Assembly (NCBI RefSeq): GCF_005048225.1 | Contig: NZ_SUNI01000011.1 | Span: 62,001 to 126,000 of the forward strand | DNA from: Paracoccus gahaiensis | GTDB taxonomy: Bacteria; Pseudomonadota; Alphaproteobacteria; Rhodobacterales; Rhodobacteraceae | Direction: 5' to 3' | DNA: 64,000 bases | In this document: piece by piece, positions 8,370 to 18,291 of the stretch | Layout: the number at the start of each line of letters is the position of its first letter | Numbering within the stretch: the first letter of the stretch is position 1 | Notes under the pieces: generated by a model | Database searches by the model: none | What the model was told of the DNA's origin: nothing | The model's input: only the letters and a program-made list of their open reading frames with translations | Translations under genes and position numbers: made by a program

Positions 8370-8938
8370 TGTCGGGCCAGGACACTCTGGCAGCCGGGAA
8401 AACCCGGCTGTCCGCCGAACCCGACATCCGCCTGCATGGCGAGGACGAGGTGGGCCAGGCCAGCGGACGCCGCGATCTGGCCGGTCTGGGCATCGCGGTG
8501 GCCCTGTTCGCGCTGGCTGCCGTCATCTATTCCGACGCCTCAGGCTATCCGGTGCGCCGCTCCTACGCGCAGTTCGGGCCGGAAATCGTGCCGTTCATCG
8601 TGGCCTTCGGCATCTTGGTGCTGGCTGGGCTGACCGCGCTCAGCGCCTGGCGCGGCGGGTTCGAGACGCGGGAGCCCCTGAATTGGGGCGGCGTGATCTG
8701 GCTGGTCGCCGCCATCGTGATCGAGATCGTCATGCTCTATTCCGGCACGGGCTTCATCCCGGCCTCGACGGTGCTGTTCGCCTTTGCGGCGCGCTCCTTC
8801 GGACAGACCACGCATCTTCTGAACCTGGCCATCGGTGCGGTCATGTCCACCCTTCTGTTCCTGCTGTTCCGCTATGGCCTGGGCCTTGCCCTGCCGAACG
8901 GTCCGCTGGAACAGGTCATCGACCAATTTTTCCGGTAG
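8369..8938 (+). CDS. tctB: tripartite tricarboxylate transporter small membrane subunit
   Basis: 189 residues with four hydrophobic segments at roughly 38-56, 77-97, 113-131 and 145-170. The spacing 'YPVRRSYAQFGPEIVPFIVA' matches TctB proteins. The start codon overlaps the tctC stop by one base. The hydrophilic first 35 residues form a cytoplasmic tail. It forms the inner-membrane complex with TctA, encoded six bases downstream. Confidence 0.88.
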   Translation: MSGQDTLAAGKTRLSAEPDIRLHGEDEVGQASGRRDLAGLGIAVALFALAAVIYSDASGYPVRRSYAQFGPEIVPFIVAFGILVLAGLTALSAWRGGFETREPLNWGGVIWLVAAIVIEIVMLYSGTGFIPASTVLFAFAARSFGQTTHLLNLAIGAVMSTLLFLLFRYGLGLALPNGPLEQVIDQFFR

Positions 8939-8944
8939 GGCGCC

Positions 8945-10456
8945 ATGGACACATTTTACCTTCTTCTGGGCGGCCTCGGCACGGCGCTGGAGCCGATGAA
9001 CCTGATGTACGCGCTGATCGGCGTGATGCTGGGCACGGCCGTGGGCGTGATGCCCGGCATCGGCCCGGCCCTGACCGTCGCGCTGCTGCTGCCGGTCAGC
9101 CTGTCCTTCGGCGCGACCGGATCCATGATCATGTTCGCCGGAATCTATTACGGCGGCATGTACGGGGGCGCGATCTCGTCGATCCTGCTGAACACGCCCG
9201 GTGAGACCGCCTCGATCATGACGGCGGTCGAGGGCAACCGCATGGCCAAGCGCGGCGCGGGCGGCAAGGCCCTGGGCGCGGCGGCCATTGGGTCCTTCGT
9301 CGGCGGGTCCATCGCGACGCTTGGTCTGGCGCTGGTGGCGCCCCTGATGGTCGCGGTGGCGCTGTCCTTCGGCACGGCGGAATATTTCGCGCTGATGGTG
9401 CTGTCCTTCCTGACCGTCTCGGCGGCCTTCGGGGGTTCGGTCACGCGCGGCCTGACGGCGCTGTTCATCGGCCTGACCATCGGCATGGTGGGCACCGACA
9501 AGCTGACGGGGCAGGTGCGCCTGGCCTTCGGCGTCCCCGAGATGAGCGACAACATCTCGATCGCCATCGTGGCCGTCGGCCTCTTCGCCATCGGTGAGAC
9601 GATGTATCTCGCCTCGCAGCGCATCAACCACCTGACCAAGGCCGAAAAGATGAAGGGCTCGGTCTGGCTGAACATGCATGACCTGAAGCGCTGCTTCCGC
9701 CCCTTCCTGCGCGGCACGGGCCTGGGCTTCCTGTTCGGCCCACTGCCCACCGGCGGCGCCGAGATCCCGACCTTCCTCTCCTACACGACCGAGCGCCGCC
9801 TGGCGACCGGCGAGGCGCGGCGCGACTTCGACGAGGGGCGCGGCGCCATCGAGGGCGTGGCCGGGCCCGAGGCCGCCAACAACGCCTCGGCTGCCGGCAC
9901 GCTGATCCCGCTGCTGACGTTGGGCCTGCCGACCTCGGCCACGGCGGCGATGATGCTGGCGGGCTTTCAGCAATACGGGCTTCAGCCCGGACCGCTGCTG
10001 TTCACCAACAGCGCCGATCTGGTCTGGGGTCTGGTCGCCAGCCTCTTCGTCGCCAACCTGATGCTGGTGATCCTGAACGTCCCGTTCATCGGCATCTGGG
10101 TCAAGCTGCTGGCGATCCCGCGCCCCTGGCTCTACGCGGGCATCCTGACCTTCGCGACGCTCGGCATCGTGGGCGCCCAGGGCTCGGCCTTCGCGCTGAT
10201 CCTGCTGCTGGGCTTCGGTCTGGTGGGCTTCGTGATGCGGCGCTTCGGCTATCCGCTGGCGCCGGCGCTGGTCGGCGCAATCCTGGGCCCGCTGGCCGAG
10301 GAGCAGCTGCGCCGGGGCCTGATGATCAACCAGGGGGACTGGACCTTCCTCTTCACCTCGAAGATCGCCCTGGCCATCTATGCGATCGCGGTCCTGTCGA
10401 TCCTCGGCCCGCGCCTCTGGGCCCTGCTGCGGCGCGGGAAGGCCGTTCAGGCCTGA
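8945..10456 (+). CDS. tctA: tripartite tricarboxylate transporter large permease
   Basis: 503 residues, the normal length for TctA. It carries the family signature in the N-terminal half ('[17 protein letters not shown]', '[20 protein letters not shown]') and the inverted counterpart in the second half ('[20 protein letters not shown]', '[11 protein letters not shown]'). About eleven to twelve membrane segments are seen. It is the sodium- or proton-coupled translocation subunit. It is the last gene of the tctD/fusion/tctCBA unit. A second, truncated TctA lies at 17047-18279. Confidence 0.95.
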   Translation: MDTFYLLLGGLGTALEPMNLMYALIGVMLGTAVGVMPGIGPALTVALLLPVSLSFGATGSMIMFAGIYYGGMYGGAISSILLNTPGETASIMTAVEGNRMAKRGAGGKALGAAAIGSFVGGSIATLGLALVAPLMVAVALSFGTAEYFALMVLSFLTVSAAFGGSVTRGLTALFIGLTIGMVGTDKLTGQVRLAFGVPEMSDNISIAIVAVGLFAIGETMYLASQRINHLTKAEKMKGSVWLNMHDLKRCFRPFLRGTGLGFLFGPLPTGGAEIPTFLSYTTERRLATGEARRDFDEGRGAIEGVAGPEAANNASAAGTLIPLLTLGLPTSATAAMMLAGFQQYGLQPGPLLFTNSADLVWGLVASLFVANLMLVILNVPFIGIWVKLLAIPRPWLYAGILTFATLGIVGAQGSAFALILLLGFGLVGFVMRRFGYPLAPALVGAILGPLAEEQLRRGLMINQGDWTFLFTSKIALAIYAIAVLSILGPRLWALLRRGKAVQA

Positions 10457-10487
10457 TCCCGGGTCTGGCCGGGTCGGGTTCCCGGCA

Positions 10488-10532
10488 CTGAGCGCGGCAG
10501 GACGGTTGCCTTGGCCGTCCGGTCGCGCTCAG
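10488..10532 (+). terminator. long hairpin after tctA
   Basis: The outer stem ctgagcgcg (10488-10496) pairs with cgcgctcag (10524-10532). The inner stem ggacgg (10500-10505) pairs with ccgtcc (10515-10520) around a 9-nt loop. No T-run follows, so it may be a weak or Rho-assisted terminator or a 3'-end stabiliser of the tct transcript. Confidence 0.45.
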
Positions 10533-10682
10533 CGGCTTCGCCCGGACCGGGGTGCCATCCGTCACCGGCCACGGGGCCCGCGCCGCTCGAGGATCCGCCG
10601 GTGACCTGCACGGGCCGTTGCAGGCGGTCCGATGGCTGATAGGAAGATCTGCCATTTCCCCTTGCCCATGTCAGGATCCGCC

Positions 10683-11591
10683 GTGACCTCTCTGCTTTTC
10701 ATTCTGGGTCTTGTCGCCCTCTTCTTCGGAGGCGAACTTCTTGTCCGGGGTGCCACCGCCGTGGCCCGGCATTTCCGCCTCTCGCCGATGCTGATCGGCC
10801 TGACCATCGTGGGGTTCGGCACGTCCGCGCCGGAGATGCTGGTGTCGGTACAGGCGGCCCTGGCGGGGCAGCCCGCCATCGCCATCGGCAACGTGCTGGG
10901 ATCCAACATTGCCAACATCCTGCTGATCCTCGGCATCTCGGCCGTGGTCGCGCCGCTGGTCATCCCCGTCAGGAAGCTGTGGCGGGATCTGGGGTTCATG
11001 CTGCTGGCCACGGCCGCGATCTGGATCATGCTCCTGGATGGCGCCGTCACGCGGCTGGACGGCGGGCTGCTTCTGACAGGGCTCGCGATCTTCCTCGTCA
11101 CCGCCTTCCTGACCAGCAGGATCGAGCCCGACACCATCAGCCAGGGGGAGGTCGCGCAATGGAAGGCCTGGGCCATGACCTTGGGTGGGCTGGTCGTGCT
11201 GGTCATCGGCGCCCGCCTGCTGGTGACCAGCTCCACCGAACTGGCCCGCGCCTTCGGCATCTCCGAGGCGGTGATCGGCCTGACCATCGTGGCGGTCGGC
11301 ACCTCGCTGCCGGAACTGGCCACCTCGCTCATCGCCGCCTTGCGCAAGCAGACCGAGATCGCGGTGGGCAACATCGTGGGATCGAACATCTTCAACATCT
11401 TCGCCATTCTGGGCGTGACCGCCCTGATCAACCCCATCCCGGCGGATCCGCGCTTCGCCTCGGTGGACATGGTCTGGGTCGCGGCCTCGGCCCTGGGCCT
11501 GTCGGTCCTGGCCTTCGCCCTGGGCGGTCTGCCCCGGATCGCCGGGGTGATCCTGCTGCTGGCCTATGGCGGTTATGTCGCCCTGATCTGA
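10683..11591 (+). CDS. calcium/sodium antiporter (CaCA family, YrbG-like)
   Basis: 302 residues from a GTG at 10683, chosen because AGGA lies six bases upstream and the first membrane segment then starts at once. In-frame ATGs at 10632 and 10668 lack a ribosome site. Two homologous halves each carry the alpha-repeat motif: 'GFGTSAPEMLVSVQAAL' with 'GNVLGSNIANILLILG', and 'AVGTSLPELATSLIAAL' with 'GNIVGSNIFNIFAILG'. These acidic and serine residues coordinate the ions in sodium/calcium exchangers. Ten membrane segments are expected. It exchanges Ca2+ for Na+ across the inner membrane and stands alone here. Confidence 0.9.
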   Translation: MTSLLFILGLVALFFGGELLVRGATAVARHFRLSPMLIGLTIVGFGTSAPEMLVSVQAALAGQPAIAIGNVLGSNIANILLILGISAVVAPLVIPVRKLWRDLGFMLLATAAIWIMLLDGAVTRLDGGLLLTGLAIFLVTAFLTSRIEPDTISQGEVAQWKAWAMTLGGLVVLVIGARLLVTSSTELARAFGISEAVIGLTIVAVGTSLPELATSLIAALRKQTEIAVGNIVGSNIFNIFAILGVTALINPIPADPRFASVDMVWVAASALGLSVLAFALGGLPRIAGVILLLAYGGYVALI

Positions 11592-11708
11592 GCCGTCACG
11601 CCGACCGGACCTGCCGCATCCGACGGCGGCGGGTCCGGCCACGCGCCTGTGATCGGGGCGGCCATTTTGCAAATTGCGGCGCCGATCCGGCTGGATTAGC
11701 ACCGCTCG

Positions 11709-13142
11709 ATGCCCCATCAGATCACCCATCCCATCGGCCCGATCCTCATTCTCGATGATCTCGAGGGCGACCGGCTTGTGCTGTCCGCGCTGTTCATCAC
11801 GCCGAAGGGCGCGGCGCCGCCGCCCATCGAGGCGGCGGCAGGCCCGGCAAAGGCCGTGGCCCTGGCCCATCACCCCCAGGCCACGGTCTGGCGCATGCGG
11901 TTCTCGCTGCCCGCCGATCGGACGTCGTCCTATCGCTGGAACGGCACCGATTTCCAGGTGGCCGGTGACCTGGGTGGCGATCTGCGTCTGGCCTATGTCT
12001 CGTGCAACGGCGAGGAGGTCGGCGACATGCTGCGCGAAGGCTCCGAGCGCAACGCGATGTGGTCGCGCCTGCGCGAGGAACATCGCCGCCAGCCCTTCGC
12101 GCTGCTGCTGCACGGCGGCGATCAGGTCTATGCCGACGAGGTCACCCAAGGGCACCCCCTGAGCCAGGACTGGCCGGACCGGGTGCCGGACGATCCGTCG
12201 CCCGAAGACCTGGCCGATCTGCGCCGCCATCTGCGCGAGCGTTTCTTCGAACGCTATGTGACGCTCTATGCCGCGCCGGAACTGGCGTGGCTGGCCGCGC
12301 GCGTGCCCTCGCTGATGCAATGGGACGACCACGACATCTGCGACGGGTGGGGGTCCCTGCCGCGCGATCGCACCGAATCCGCGGTCGGTCGGACCCTGTT
12401 CGCCGTGGCCCGCGAAAGCTTCCTGCTGTTCCAGCACGCCACCGTGCAGGACGACCTGCCCGCGCGCTTCGGCGATCCATCCGGCGCGCATCTGGGATGG
12501 GGCATCCATGCCCCGGGCCTGCGCATCCTGGCGCCCGACCTTCGCTCCGAGCGCACCCGCCGCGACGTCATGGGACCGGCTGGCTGGGCGATGATGGACG
12601 CCGAGGCCGCGCGGAGCCTGGAGGGGCACACGCTGCTGATGTCCAGCGTCCCGCTGCTGGGGCCGCGGATGTCGGTGCTGGAGACGCTGATGGTGGCGAT
12701 CCCGCGCATGCAAAAGTACGAGGACGATCTGCGCGATCAGTGGCAGAGCCGCAGCCATCGGGACGAGTGGCGCCGGATGCTGGCGGTCGTGCGGGACATG
12801 GCGCGCCGCGACGGCCACAATGTCACCGCGATCTCGGGCGAGATCCACCTGGCGACGCGCGCGGTCATGGATCTGGGCAATGATCTGCACCTGCACCAGC
12901 TCGTCGCCTCGGGCATCGCCCATCGCGCACCGCCCAAGGGCTGGGCGCGGTTCCTGGGCGCCCTTGCCTCTCTGGGAGAGAACCCGCTGCCGGGTCATCC
13001 CATCCGCATCGCGCCGCTGCCGGGCCAGCGCACGCGCTACACCGCCGAGCGCAACTACCTGATGCTCGAGCGCGTCTCAGGAGCCTGGCGGGCGCAATGG
13101 GATCTGGAGCAGAGCGGATTGACGGATCCCTTGCTGCTCTAG
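11709..13142 (+). CDS. PhoD-like metallophosphatase (alkaline phosphatase D family)
   Basis: 477 residues. Metal-binding motifs of the PhoD/metallophosphatase fold are visible: 'LAYVSCNGEE', 'LLLHGGDQVYADEV', 'MQWDDHDICDGWGS', a D-R-S region ('ILAPDLRSERTRR') and a late 'ISGEIHLATRA'. A divergent N-terminal 90-residue domain with an Ig-like 'ATVWRMRFSLPADRTSSYRW' pattern precedes them. There is no signal peptide, unlike secreted PhoD of Bacillus, so the protein is probably cytoplasmic. The likely activity is phosphodiester or phosphomonoester hydrolysis; the substrate is unknown. Confidence 0.85.
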   Translation: MPHQITHPIGPILILDDLEGDRLVLSALFITPKGAAPPPIEAAAGPAKAVALAHHPQATVWRMRFSLPADRTSSYRWNGTDFQVAGDLGGDLRLAYVSCNGEEVGDMLREGSERNAMWSRLREEHRRQPFALLLHGGDQVYADEVTQGHPLSQDWPDRVPDDPSPEDLADLRRHLRERFFERYVTLYAAPELAWLAARVPSLMQWDDHDICDGWGSLPRDRTESAVGRTLFAVARESFLLFQHATVQDDLPARFGDPSGAHLGWGIHAPGLRILAPDLRSERTRRDVMGPAGWAMMDAEAARSLEGHTLLMSSVPLLGPRMSVLETLMVAIPRMQKYEDDLRDQWQSRSHRDEWRRMLAVVRDMARRDGHNVTAISGEIHLATRAVMDLGNDLHLHQLVASGIAHRAPPKGWARFLGALASLGENPLPGHPIRIAPLPGQRTRYTAERNYLMLERVSGAWRAQWDLEQSGLTDPLLL

Positions 13143-13160
13143 GCACCGGGCTTCGGTGCC
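13142..13160 (+). terminator. short hairpin at the end of the PhoD-like gene
   Basis: Stem ggcaccg (13142-13148) / cggtgcc (13154-13160) with a 5-nt loop begins at the last base of the stop codon. No T-run is present, so its role as a terminator between two convergent genes is only probable. Confidence 0.35.
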
Positions 13161-13255
13161 GCTGCGCATCTGTGACTGTCCTCGGCTGTGGCAAGGACCT
13201 GGTCTCTGCGACACGCAGGTGACGGCGCCTGCTGGGTGCATGCGCCCGCCTCATG

Positions 13256-14017
13256 TCAGATCATGGTTTCCGGCGATGTCCGGGTGGCGGCGGGCGGTTC
13301 GCCCGGGCCGGGGCGGGGGCCGGAGCCCTCCGGCATGTCGGCGTCGGCGGAGATCACATATCCCATGCCGCGCAGCGTGTGCAGCAGCGGCGGCGCGTCC
13401 CCGTCCTCCAGCTTGCGGCGCAGGTAGCGGATATAGACCTCCAGGACCTTCGTTCCCGGCTCGAAACCAAGGCCCCAGACCGCGTTCAGCAATTGTGTCC
13501 GGCTGACGACCGCGCCGGCATTCTCCATCAGATAGCGCAGCAGGGCATATTCGCGCGGCGTCAGGTCCAGCCGTCGATCGCCGCGGGTGACCCGCCGGGT
13601 GATCGGGTCAAGCACCAGATCGCCCACCCGCAATTCGGCTTCGTGCCGCCGCAGGTCGCCCCGCCGCAGCAGCGCCTCGATCCGGGCCACGAATTCGTCG
13701 AAGGAGAAGGGCTTTGCCAGATAATCGTCGGCGCCCGCCCGCAAGCCGCCGATGCGGTCGCCGATGGCGTCGCGGGCGGTCAGCATCAGGATGCGAATAT
13801 CCACATGCTCGGAGCGGAGCTGGCGGCAGATTTCAAGCCCGTCCATGTCCGGAAGCATCCGGTCCAGGATCACCAGGCTGAAATCGCCCCGGCGGGCCAG
13901 CGCCAGCCCGGTAAGGGCGGTGCCCGCCACCTCGACCGTATGACCCTCGGCGGTCAGCCCGTTGCGGACGAAGCGGGCAATCCGGGCATCGTCCTCGACC
14001 AGAAGCAGCTGCGCCAT
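13256..14017 (-). CDS. OmpR-family response regulator with a proline-rich tail
   Basis: 253 residues. Receiver domain with D9/D10, phosphoacceptor D52 in 'VILDRMLPDMDG', T80 and K102 ('LAKPFSFDEF'). The winged helix contains 'LTPREYALLRYLMENAG' and ends 'LRGMGYVIS'. About 29 further residues rich in Pro, Gly and Glu follow, which is longer than usual for the family. The kinase gene lies 9 bp downstream on the same strand. The operon direction is regulator first, then kinase. Confidence 0.9.
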   Translation of the reverse strand: MAQLLLVEDDARIARFVRNGLTAEGHTVEVAGTALTGLALARRGDFSLVILDRMLPDMDGLEICRQLRSEHVDIRILMLTARDAIGDRIGGLRAGADDYLAKPFSFDEFVARIEALLRRGDLRRHEAELRVGDLVLDPITRRVTRGDRRLDLTPREYALLRYLMENAGAVVSRTQLLNAVWGLGFEPGTKVLEVYIRYLRRKLEDGDAPPLLHTLRGMGYVISADADMPEGSGPRPGPGEPPAATRTSPETMI

Positions 14018-14026
14018 GACCTGTCC

Positions 14027-15745
14027 TCAGCCTCGCAGGGGAAGGCGGATCGAGACCACGGTCCGGCCCGTGCCGCTTGTCAGCGAGATCGCGCCATTGT
14101 GGGTCTCGACGATCCATTTGGCAATGGACAGCCCCAGGCCGCTGCCCTCGACCGGCAGGGTGTTGCGCCCGCGATAGAACCGACTGAAGACGAAGGGCAC
14201 GTCGCTGGCCGGGATCGCGGGCCCGTCATTGGCCAAAGTGAAGACTGCCGCATCGCCGTCGCGCATCAGGCGCAGGTCGATCACCGTGCCGGCATTGGCA
14301 TATTTCACCGCATTGTCCAGCACGATCAGAAGCGCCTGACCAAGACGCCCCGCATCGGCCTCCATCCAGAGCGGCCCGGGCGGGATCCGGACGTCGAAGC
14401 CCAGATCGCGGTCGCGTCCCAGGATGCGGGCCTCGGCCAGCATCGCCTCGACCACCTCGGTCAGGTCCAGAGGCTCGATCTCGAACCGGACGGCACCCAC
14501 CTCGGCCCGGGCGAGAAACAGCAGATCCTCGACCAGCCGGCCCATCTGGCCCGCGATCTCGGCCACCCGTGCCAGCGCCTCGCGGCGGATCCCGTCCGAT
14601 TGTCCCGACCGCAGGGCCACCTCGGCCTCGCCCCGCAGGACCGTCAGCGGCGTGCGCAACTCGTGGCTGATATCGGCAAAGAACAGCATTCGCATCCGGT
14701 CGAGACGCTGCAGGCGGCCATTGGCCTCGCCCAGTTCGGCGGTGCGGCGGGCCACCTCGTCTTCCAGACCCGCCTGCACGTCCAGAAGGCGCTGCTTTTC
14801 GGTTCCCAGCCTGTCGGCGGATCCGTTGACCTGCCGGGCCAGGTCGCCCAGCTCGCCGGGCAGGTCCTCGTCCAGGCGGACGGCAAAATCGCCGGCGCCG
14901 ATGGCGCGGGTCGCGGCGACGAACCGGGTCAGGGGCCGCCTGAGGCTGCGCGACAGGCCGATGCCGGCCAGGACCGCGATCATCACCGCCAGGCTGCAGA
15001 CCGTGACGACCAGCCAGGTGAGCTGCGCCTCCAGCCGGTTCGTGCGGTCCTCGATGCGGCGCAGTTCGACCTCTTCGACGCGCAGGGATTCGGCCACCAG
15101 ACGCTCCAGCTCGGCATCCAACCCCTCTTCGATCGACGTGCGGAACAGGTTCAGGGCCTCATCCGTCCGGTCGTCCTCGCGCAGCAGCAGCAGGCGTTGC
15201 GCCGTCTGGTCGATACGCTCGAACAGCGATCGCATCCGCGCCGCCTGCGCCCGTTCGACGCGCTTGAGTTCGGCCTCGACCGGATCGCGGACCAGGGCGA
15301 TTTCCTGTTCGATCAGCCGCTGCAGTTCCGTCAGCCCGGCATCGACATCGGCCCGGGCCTCGCTGAAATCGTCGAACACCGTCCGGCCCAGCAGAAGCAG
15401 TTCGGCAATGTTCTCGGAATACCGGTTGAGATGGCCGGACAGCCTGACGATGGCGCCCAGCTGGCGGCCCGCAACACGATCTCGGTCGATGTAATGGTCC
15501 AGGCGCTCGATCGCGAAGAGGGTCGCCCCGGCGCTGATCGCCAGGGCGAGGACGTTGATCGCCTGGAACGCCGCGATCCGCGCGCCAAGCGTCGGGCGCC
15601 AGTTGCGCAGGATCCGGTGCGGAAAGCCCCGCACCGCCTGGAACCGGCCCGCGGACTGCCGGCCCAGGACATCGGCGGTGGCCGCGTGTCGATCCGGCTC
15701 GGCCATCATCGCCTTCATGCTCCCGCCGATCAGAGACCGTATCAT
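14027..15745 (-). CDS. sensor histidine kinase with a large helical periplasmic sensor
   Basis: 572 residues. A roughly 55-residue basic N-terminal tail precedes membrane segment 1 (57-78). A long, mostly helical periplasmic domain (80-242, rich in Glu, Arg and Leu) and membrane segment 2 (243-264) follow. Then come HAMP (265-317), a coiled coil (315-350), the phosphoacceptor H361 in 'FADISHELRTPLTVL', and an ATPase domain with 'LDNAVKYA', 'NDGPAI' and 'GSGLGLSIAKWI'. The helical sensor resembles four-helix-bundle chemoreceptor-type domains; the signal is unknown. Start codon choice is uncertain because of the long tail. Confidence 0.85.
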   Translation of the reverse strand: MIRSLIGGSMKAMMAEPDRHAATADVLGRQSAGRFQAVRGFPHRILRNWRPTLGARIAAFQAINVLALAISAGATLFAIERLDHYIDRDRVAGRQLGAIVRLSGHLNRYSENIAELLLLGRTVFDDFSEARADVDAGLTELQRLIEQEIALVRDPVEAELKRVERAQAARMRSLFERIDQTAQRLLLLREDDRTDEALNLFRTSIEEGLDAELERLVAESLRVEEVELRRIEDRTNRLEAQLTWLVVTVCSLAVMIAVLAGIGLSRSLRRPLTRFVAATRAIGAGDFAVRLDEDLPGELGDLARQVNGSADRLGTEKQRLLDVQAGLEDEVARRTAELGEANGRLQRLDRMRMLFFADISHELRTPLTVLRGEAEVALRSGQSDGIRREALARVAEIAGQMGRLVEDLLFLARAEVGAVRFEIEPLDLTEVVEAMLAEARILGRDRDLGFDVRIPPGPLWMEADAGRLGQALLIVLDNAVKYANAGTVIDLRLMRDGDAAVFTLANDGPAIPASDVPFVFSRFYRGRNTLPVEGSGLGLSIAKWIVETHNGAISLTSGTGRTVVSIRLPLRG

Positions 15746-15830
15746 CCCACTCGCCCGGCCCTCGGGTCAAGTGTATCGCCGGTGTCCCCAACCGACGGAT
15801 CGCCGGCCGGAGACAGGCCTGCGGGCCGGA

Positions 15831-16568
15831 TCAGAAGATGAAGTCGTCATTGTCCAGGCTGGACCGCTGGACACCCTCCAGCCGGACCGTGCCTTCGTCG
15901 AAGGTGAAGACGACATCGTTTCCGACCTGCTTGGCGCGCGCCATGGCCTGCGAGAAGTTGTTGACCGAGTTCAGCGCCGACAGGTCCAGATCGTCGTCGC
16001 CGCCGTCGAAATCGGTGATCCGGTCGCTGCCAAGGGTGAACACGAAGCGGTCCCCGCCTTCGCCGCCGGTCAGGATGTCGTTGCCCGAGCCCCCGGCCAG
16101 CACGTCGTTCCCTTCGCCGCCGGTCAGGCGGTCATTGCCCGCGCCCCCGTCCAGGGTGTCGTTGCCCTCGCCGCCGGTCAGGATGTCGGTTCCGTTGCCG
16201 CCGGACATCCGGTCGTCGCCCTCGCCGCCATCCAGCGTGTCGTTGCCGGTGCCGCCGTCCAGCGTGTCATTGCCCTCGCCAAGCGAGATGCGGTCGTTCC
16301 CCGCGCCCCCGTAGGCGGCGTCGTTGCCGCTTTCGTCGGTGATCACGTCATCGCCCGCATCGCCCCACATGCGGTCCTCGCCCTTTCCGCCGGCGATGGT
16401 ATCGGCGCCATCGCCGCCATAGATCCGGTCGTCATCGTCATCGCCGAACAGGCGGTCGTTCCCGCCGAGGCCGCGCAGAAGATCCGCGCCATCGCGTCCG
16501 CGGATGACGTCGGCCAGATTGGTGCCGTTCAGAGTGTTCGCTTCACCGTTGCCATTGATGTTTGCCAT
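15831..16568 (-). CDS. RTX (hemolysin-type) calcium-binding repeat protein 2
   Basis: 245 residues. The N-terminus 'MANINGNGEANTLNGTNLAD' leads into about eighteen nonapeptides of the GGxGNDxLx type (residues 20-180). The C-terminal cap ends '...LDNDDFIF', parallel to the first RTX protein's ending. There is no signal peptide or enzyme domain. It lies 85 bp from the kinase start at 15745 on the same strand and upstream of it in transcription order. It could be co-transcribed with the two-component genes or regulated by them. Type I secretion is expected but no exporter is in the window. Confidence 0.9.
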   Translation of the reverse strand: MANINGNGEANTLNGTNLADVIRGRDGADLLRGLGGNDRLFGDDDDDRIYGGDGADTIAGGKGEDRMWGDAGDDVITDESGNDAAYGGAGNDRISLGEGNDTLDGGTGNDTLDGGEGDDRMSGGNGTDILTGGEGNDTLDGGAGNDRLTGGEGNDVLAGGSGNDILTGGEGGDRFVFTLGSDRITDFDGGDDDLDLSALNSVNNFSQAMARAKQVGNDVVFTFDEGTVRLEGVQRSSLDNDDFIF

Positions 16569-16729
16569 GATGTCCTCCTGGGCAGGATTGCCCCTGACCG
16601 GATCGGCCGGGGGTACCGCCCAGACCTAGGACGAAGTCTTCCGTCGCCGAAGAGCCCGCCCGCCGAACCGCCCGATTCTTACCGAACTCTAACCTTCCGC
16701 TTACTTCCCGCGCCGGTGGATGTGCGTCT

Positions 16730-16981
16730 TTACCATGCCCGGTTCAGTTCGGCGGCAACAAGGGCGAGCCAAGAGGAGATGCCGATGGGGATCAGCGCGT
16801 CGTTGAAGTCGGAGTGCGGCGTATGGACGAAGGCCGCGCCGGGGCCGTCGCCATTGCCGATCATCACATAAGCGCCGAGCACGGTCTCGAGCATGAAGGA
16901 AAAGTCCTCGCTGCCGCCCACCGGGGAGGCGAGGCCATCGACACGGTCCGCGCCCAGAACCCGGGTTGCGGCGGCAATCAC
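16730..16981 (-). pseudogene. M20-family amidohydrolase, C-terminal fragment
   Basis: About 83 codons read 'AAATRVLGADRVDGLASPVG', then 'GSEDFSFMLE', 'HTPHSDFND' and 'LALVAAELNRAW'. This is the normal C-terminal end of M20 aminoacylase/hippurate-hydrolase proteins, including the catalytic 'GSEDF' and metal-binding 'H.P.yDFND' motifs. The upstream frame meets a stop within four codons, so about 300 residues are missing. The fragment ends where a TRAP-permease end begins on the other strand. Confidence 0.75.
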
Positions 16982-17045
16982 GGTGGCGACCTATGTGCCC
17001 GCGATCTCGCTGACGCTGCCGCGCTATCGCGGAGTGATGAACTGA
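16982..17045 (+). pseudogene. TRAP transporter large permease (DctM), extreme C-terminal fragment
   Basis: The frame reads 'VATYVPAISLTLPRYRGVMN' and then TGA. The 'YvPaisLwLPr' pattern is the usual last segment of DctM/TRAP large permeases. Everything upstream is missing because the sequence becomes an amidohydrolase fragment on the opposite strand. Only about 20 residues support the call. Confidence 0.45.
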
Positions 17046-17046
17046 C

Positions 17047-18279
17047 ACACCCTCGTCGGCCGTCACCTGCCTCGACGGCTATCCGATGGCGCGGGCCGGG
17101 CGCGCGGGCGTGGCGCTGTTCATCACCACCATCGCCTCCTTCGTCGGCGGCTCCATCGGGATCATCATGCTGATGGCCTTCGGCCCCACCGTCGCCCGGT
17201 TCGCGCTGGCCTTCGGCCCGGCGGAATATTTCGCGCTGATGGCCCTGGGGCTGGTCGCGGCGGCGGGGGTGGTGCAGAACTCGCCGCTGAAGGGGCTGGC
17301 AATGGTGCTGCTGGGCCTACTGCTGGGCAGCGTCGGAGCCGATGTGAATACCGGCGAAGCGCGGCTGACCTTCGGCCTGCTTCACCTCTATGACGGGATC
17401 AGCCTTGTCGCCTTGGCCATGGGCCTGTTCGGGGTGGCCGAGATCATCTCGTCCATCGCCGAACGGCGGGGCGCACCCATCACCGGGCGGATCACGCTGC
17501 GCTCCATGCTGCCCGAACGGGCCGAGGCGCGGTCGACGGCCCTGCCGATGCTGCGCGGATCGGGGATCGGCTGCTTCTTCGGCGCGCTGCCCGGCGCCGG
17601 CCAGTCCATCGCGGCCTTCATCGCCTATGCGGTCGAGAAGCGCTCGTCGAAGACGCCCGAGCGCTTCGGGCGCGGCGCGATCGAGGGTGTTGCCGCCCCC
17701 GAAGCCGCCAACAATGCCGCCGTGCAGGCGGCGTTCGTCCCGACCCTGACCATGGGCATCCCGGGCAGCGCCACGATGGCCCTGATGATGGGTGCGCTGC
17801 TGATCCACGGCATCACGCCCGGCCCGGCGCTGATCACCGAGAACCCCGAGATCTTCTGGGGCCTGACGATGAGCTTCTGGGTCGGCAACATCATGCTGCT
17901 GGTGCTGAACATCCCGCTGATCGGGCTGTGGGTGCGGCTGCTGCAAGTGCCCTATCACTATCTGTATCCGGTGATCCTGTGCCTGATCTGCATCGGGGTC
18001 TATTCGCTGAACTACAGCCTGTTCGATGTAGGCATGGTGCTGGGCTTCGGCGCGCTTGGCTATGGCATGCGTCTGCTGGGCTTCGAGCCCGCGCCGGTGC
18101 TGATCGGGTTCGTGCTGGGCCCGATGCTGGAGGAGAACCTGCGCCGCGCCATGCTGCTGGCCCGGGGCGACGTGATGGCGATGGCCTCGCGGCCGCTGAC
18201 GGCGGTGCTGCTGGGGCTGACCGCGCTGCTGCTGGCGCGGATGGTCTGGCGGGTGCTGCGCGAGCGCAGCATCGCCTGA
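17047..18279 (+). pseudogene. 5'-truncated TctA-family permease
   Basis: About 411 codons of a TctA protein begin in the middle of the conserved 'SSAVTCLDGYPMARAGRAG' block. Two in-frame stops lie just upstream, so roughly the first 90-100 residues are missing compared with the 503-residue TctA at 8945. The rest is intact and well conserved ('IEGVAAPEAANNAAVQAAFV', 'GIPGSATMALMM', 'LGPMLEENLRRAMLL'). An ATG at 17086 would allow a 397-residue product, but it has no clear ribosome site and lacks the first helices. A strong terminator follows. Confidence 0.8.
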
Positions 18280-18291
18280 GCGCAGAGGAAA

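Noticed and set aside
13253..15841. An 862-codon plus-strand frame over the second two-component system
   Set aside because: Antisense of a response regulator and kinase with complete motifs. The composition is low-complexity and no family matches.
16735..18279. Functional TctA transporter from the ATG at 17086
   Set aside because: The product would lack the first 90-100 residues including conserved helices, has no ribosome site, and follows two in-frame stops. It is better treated as a pseudogene.
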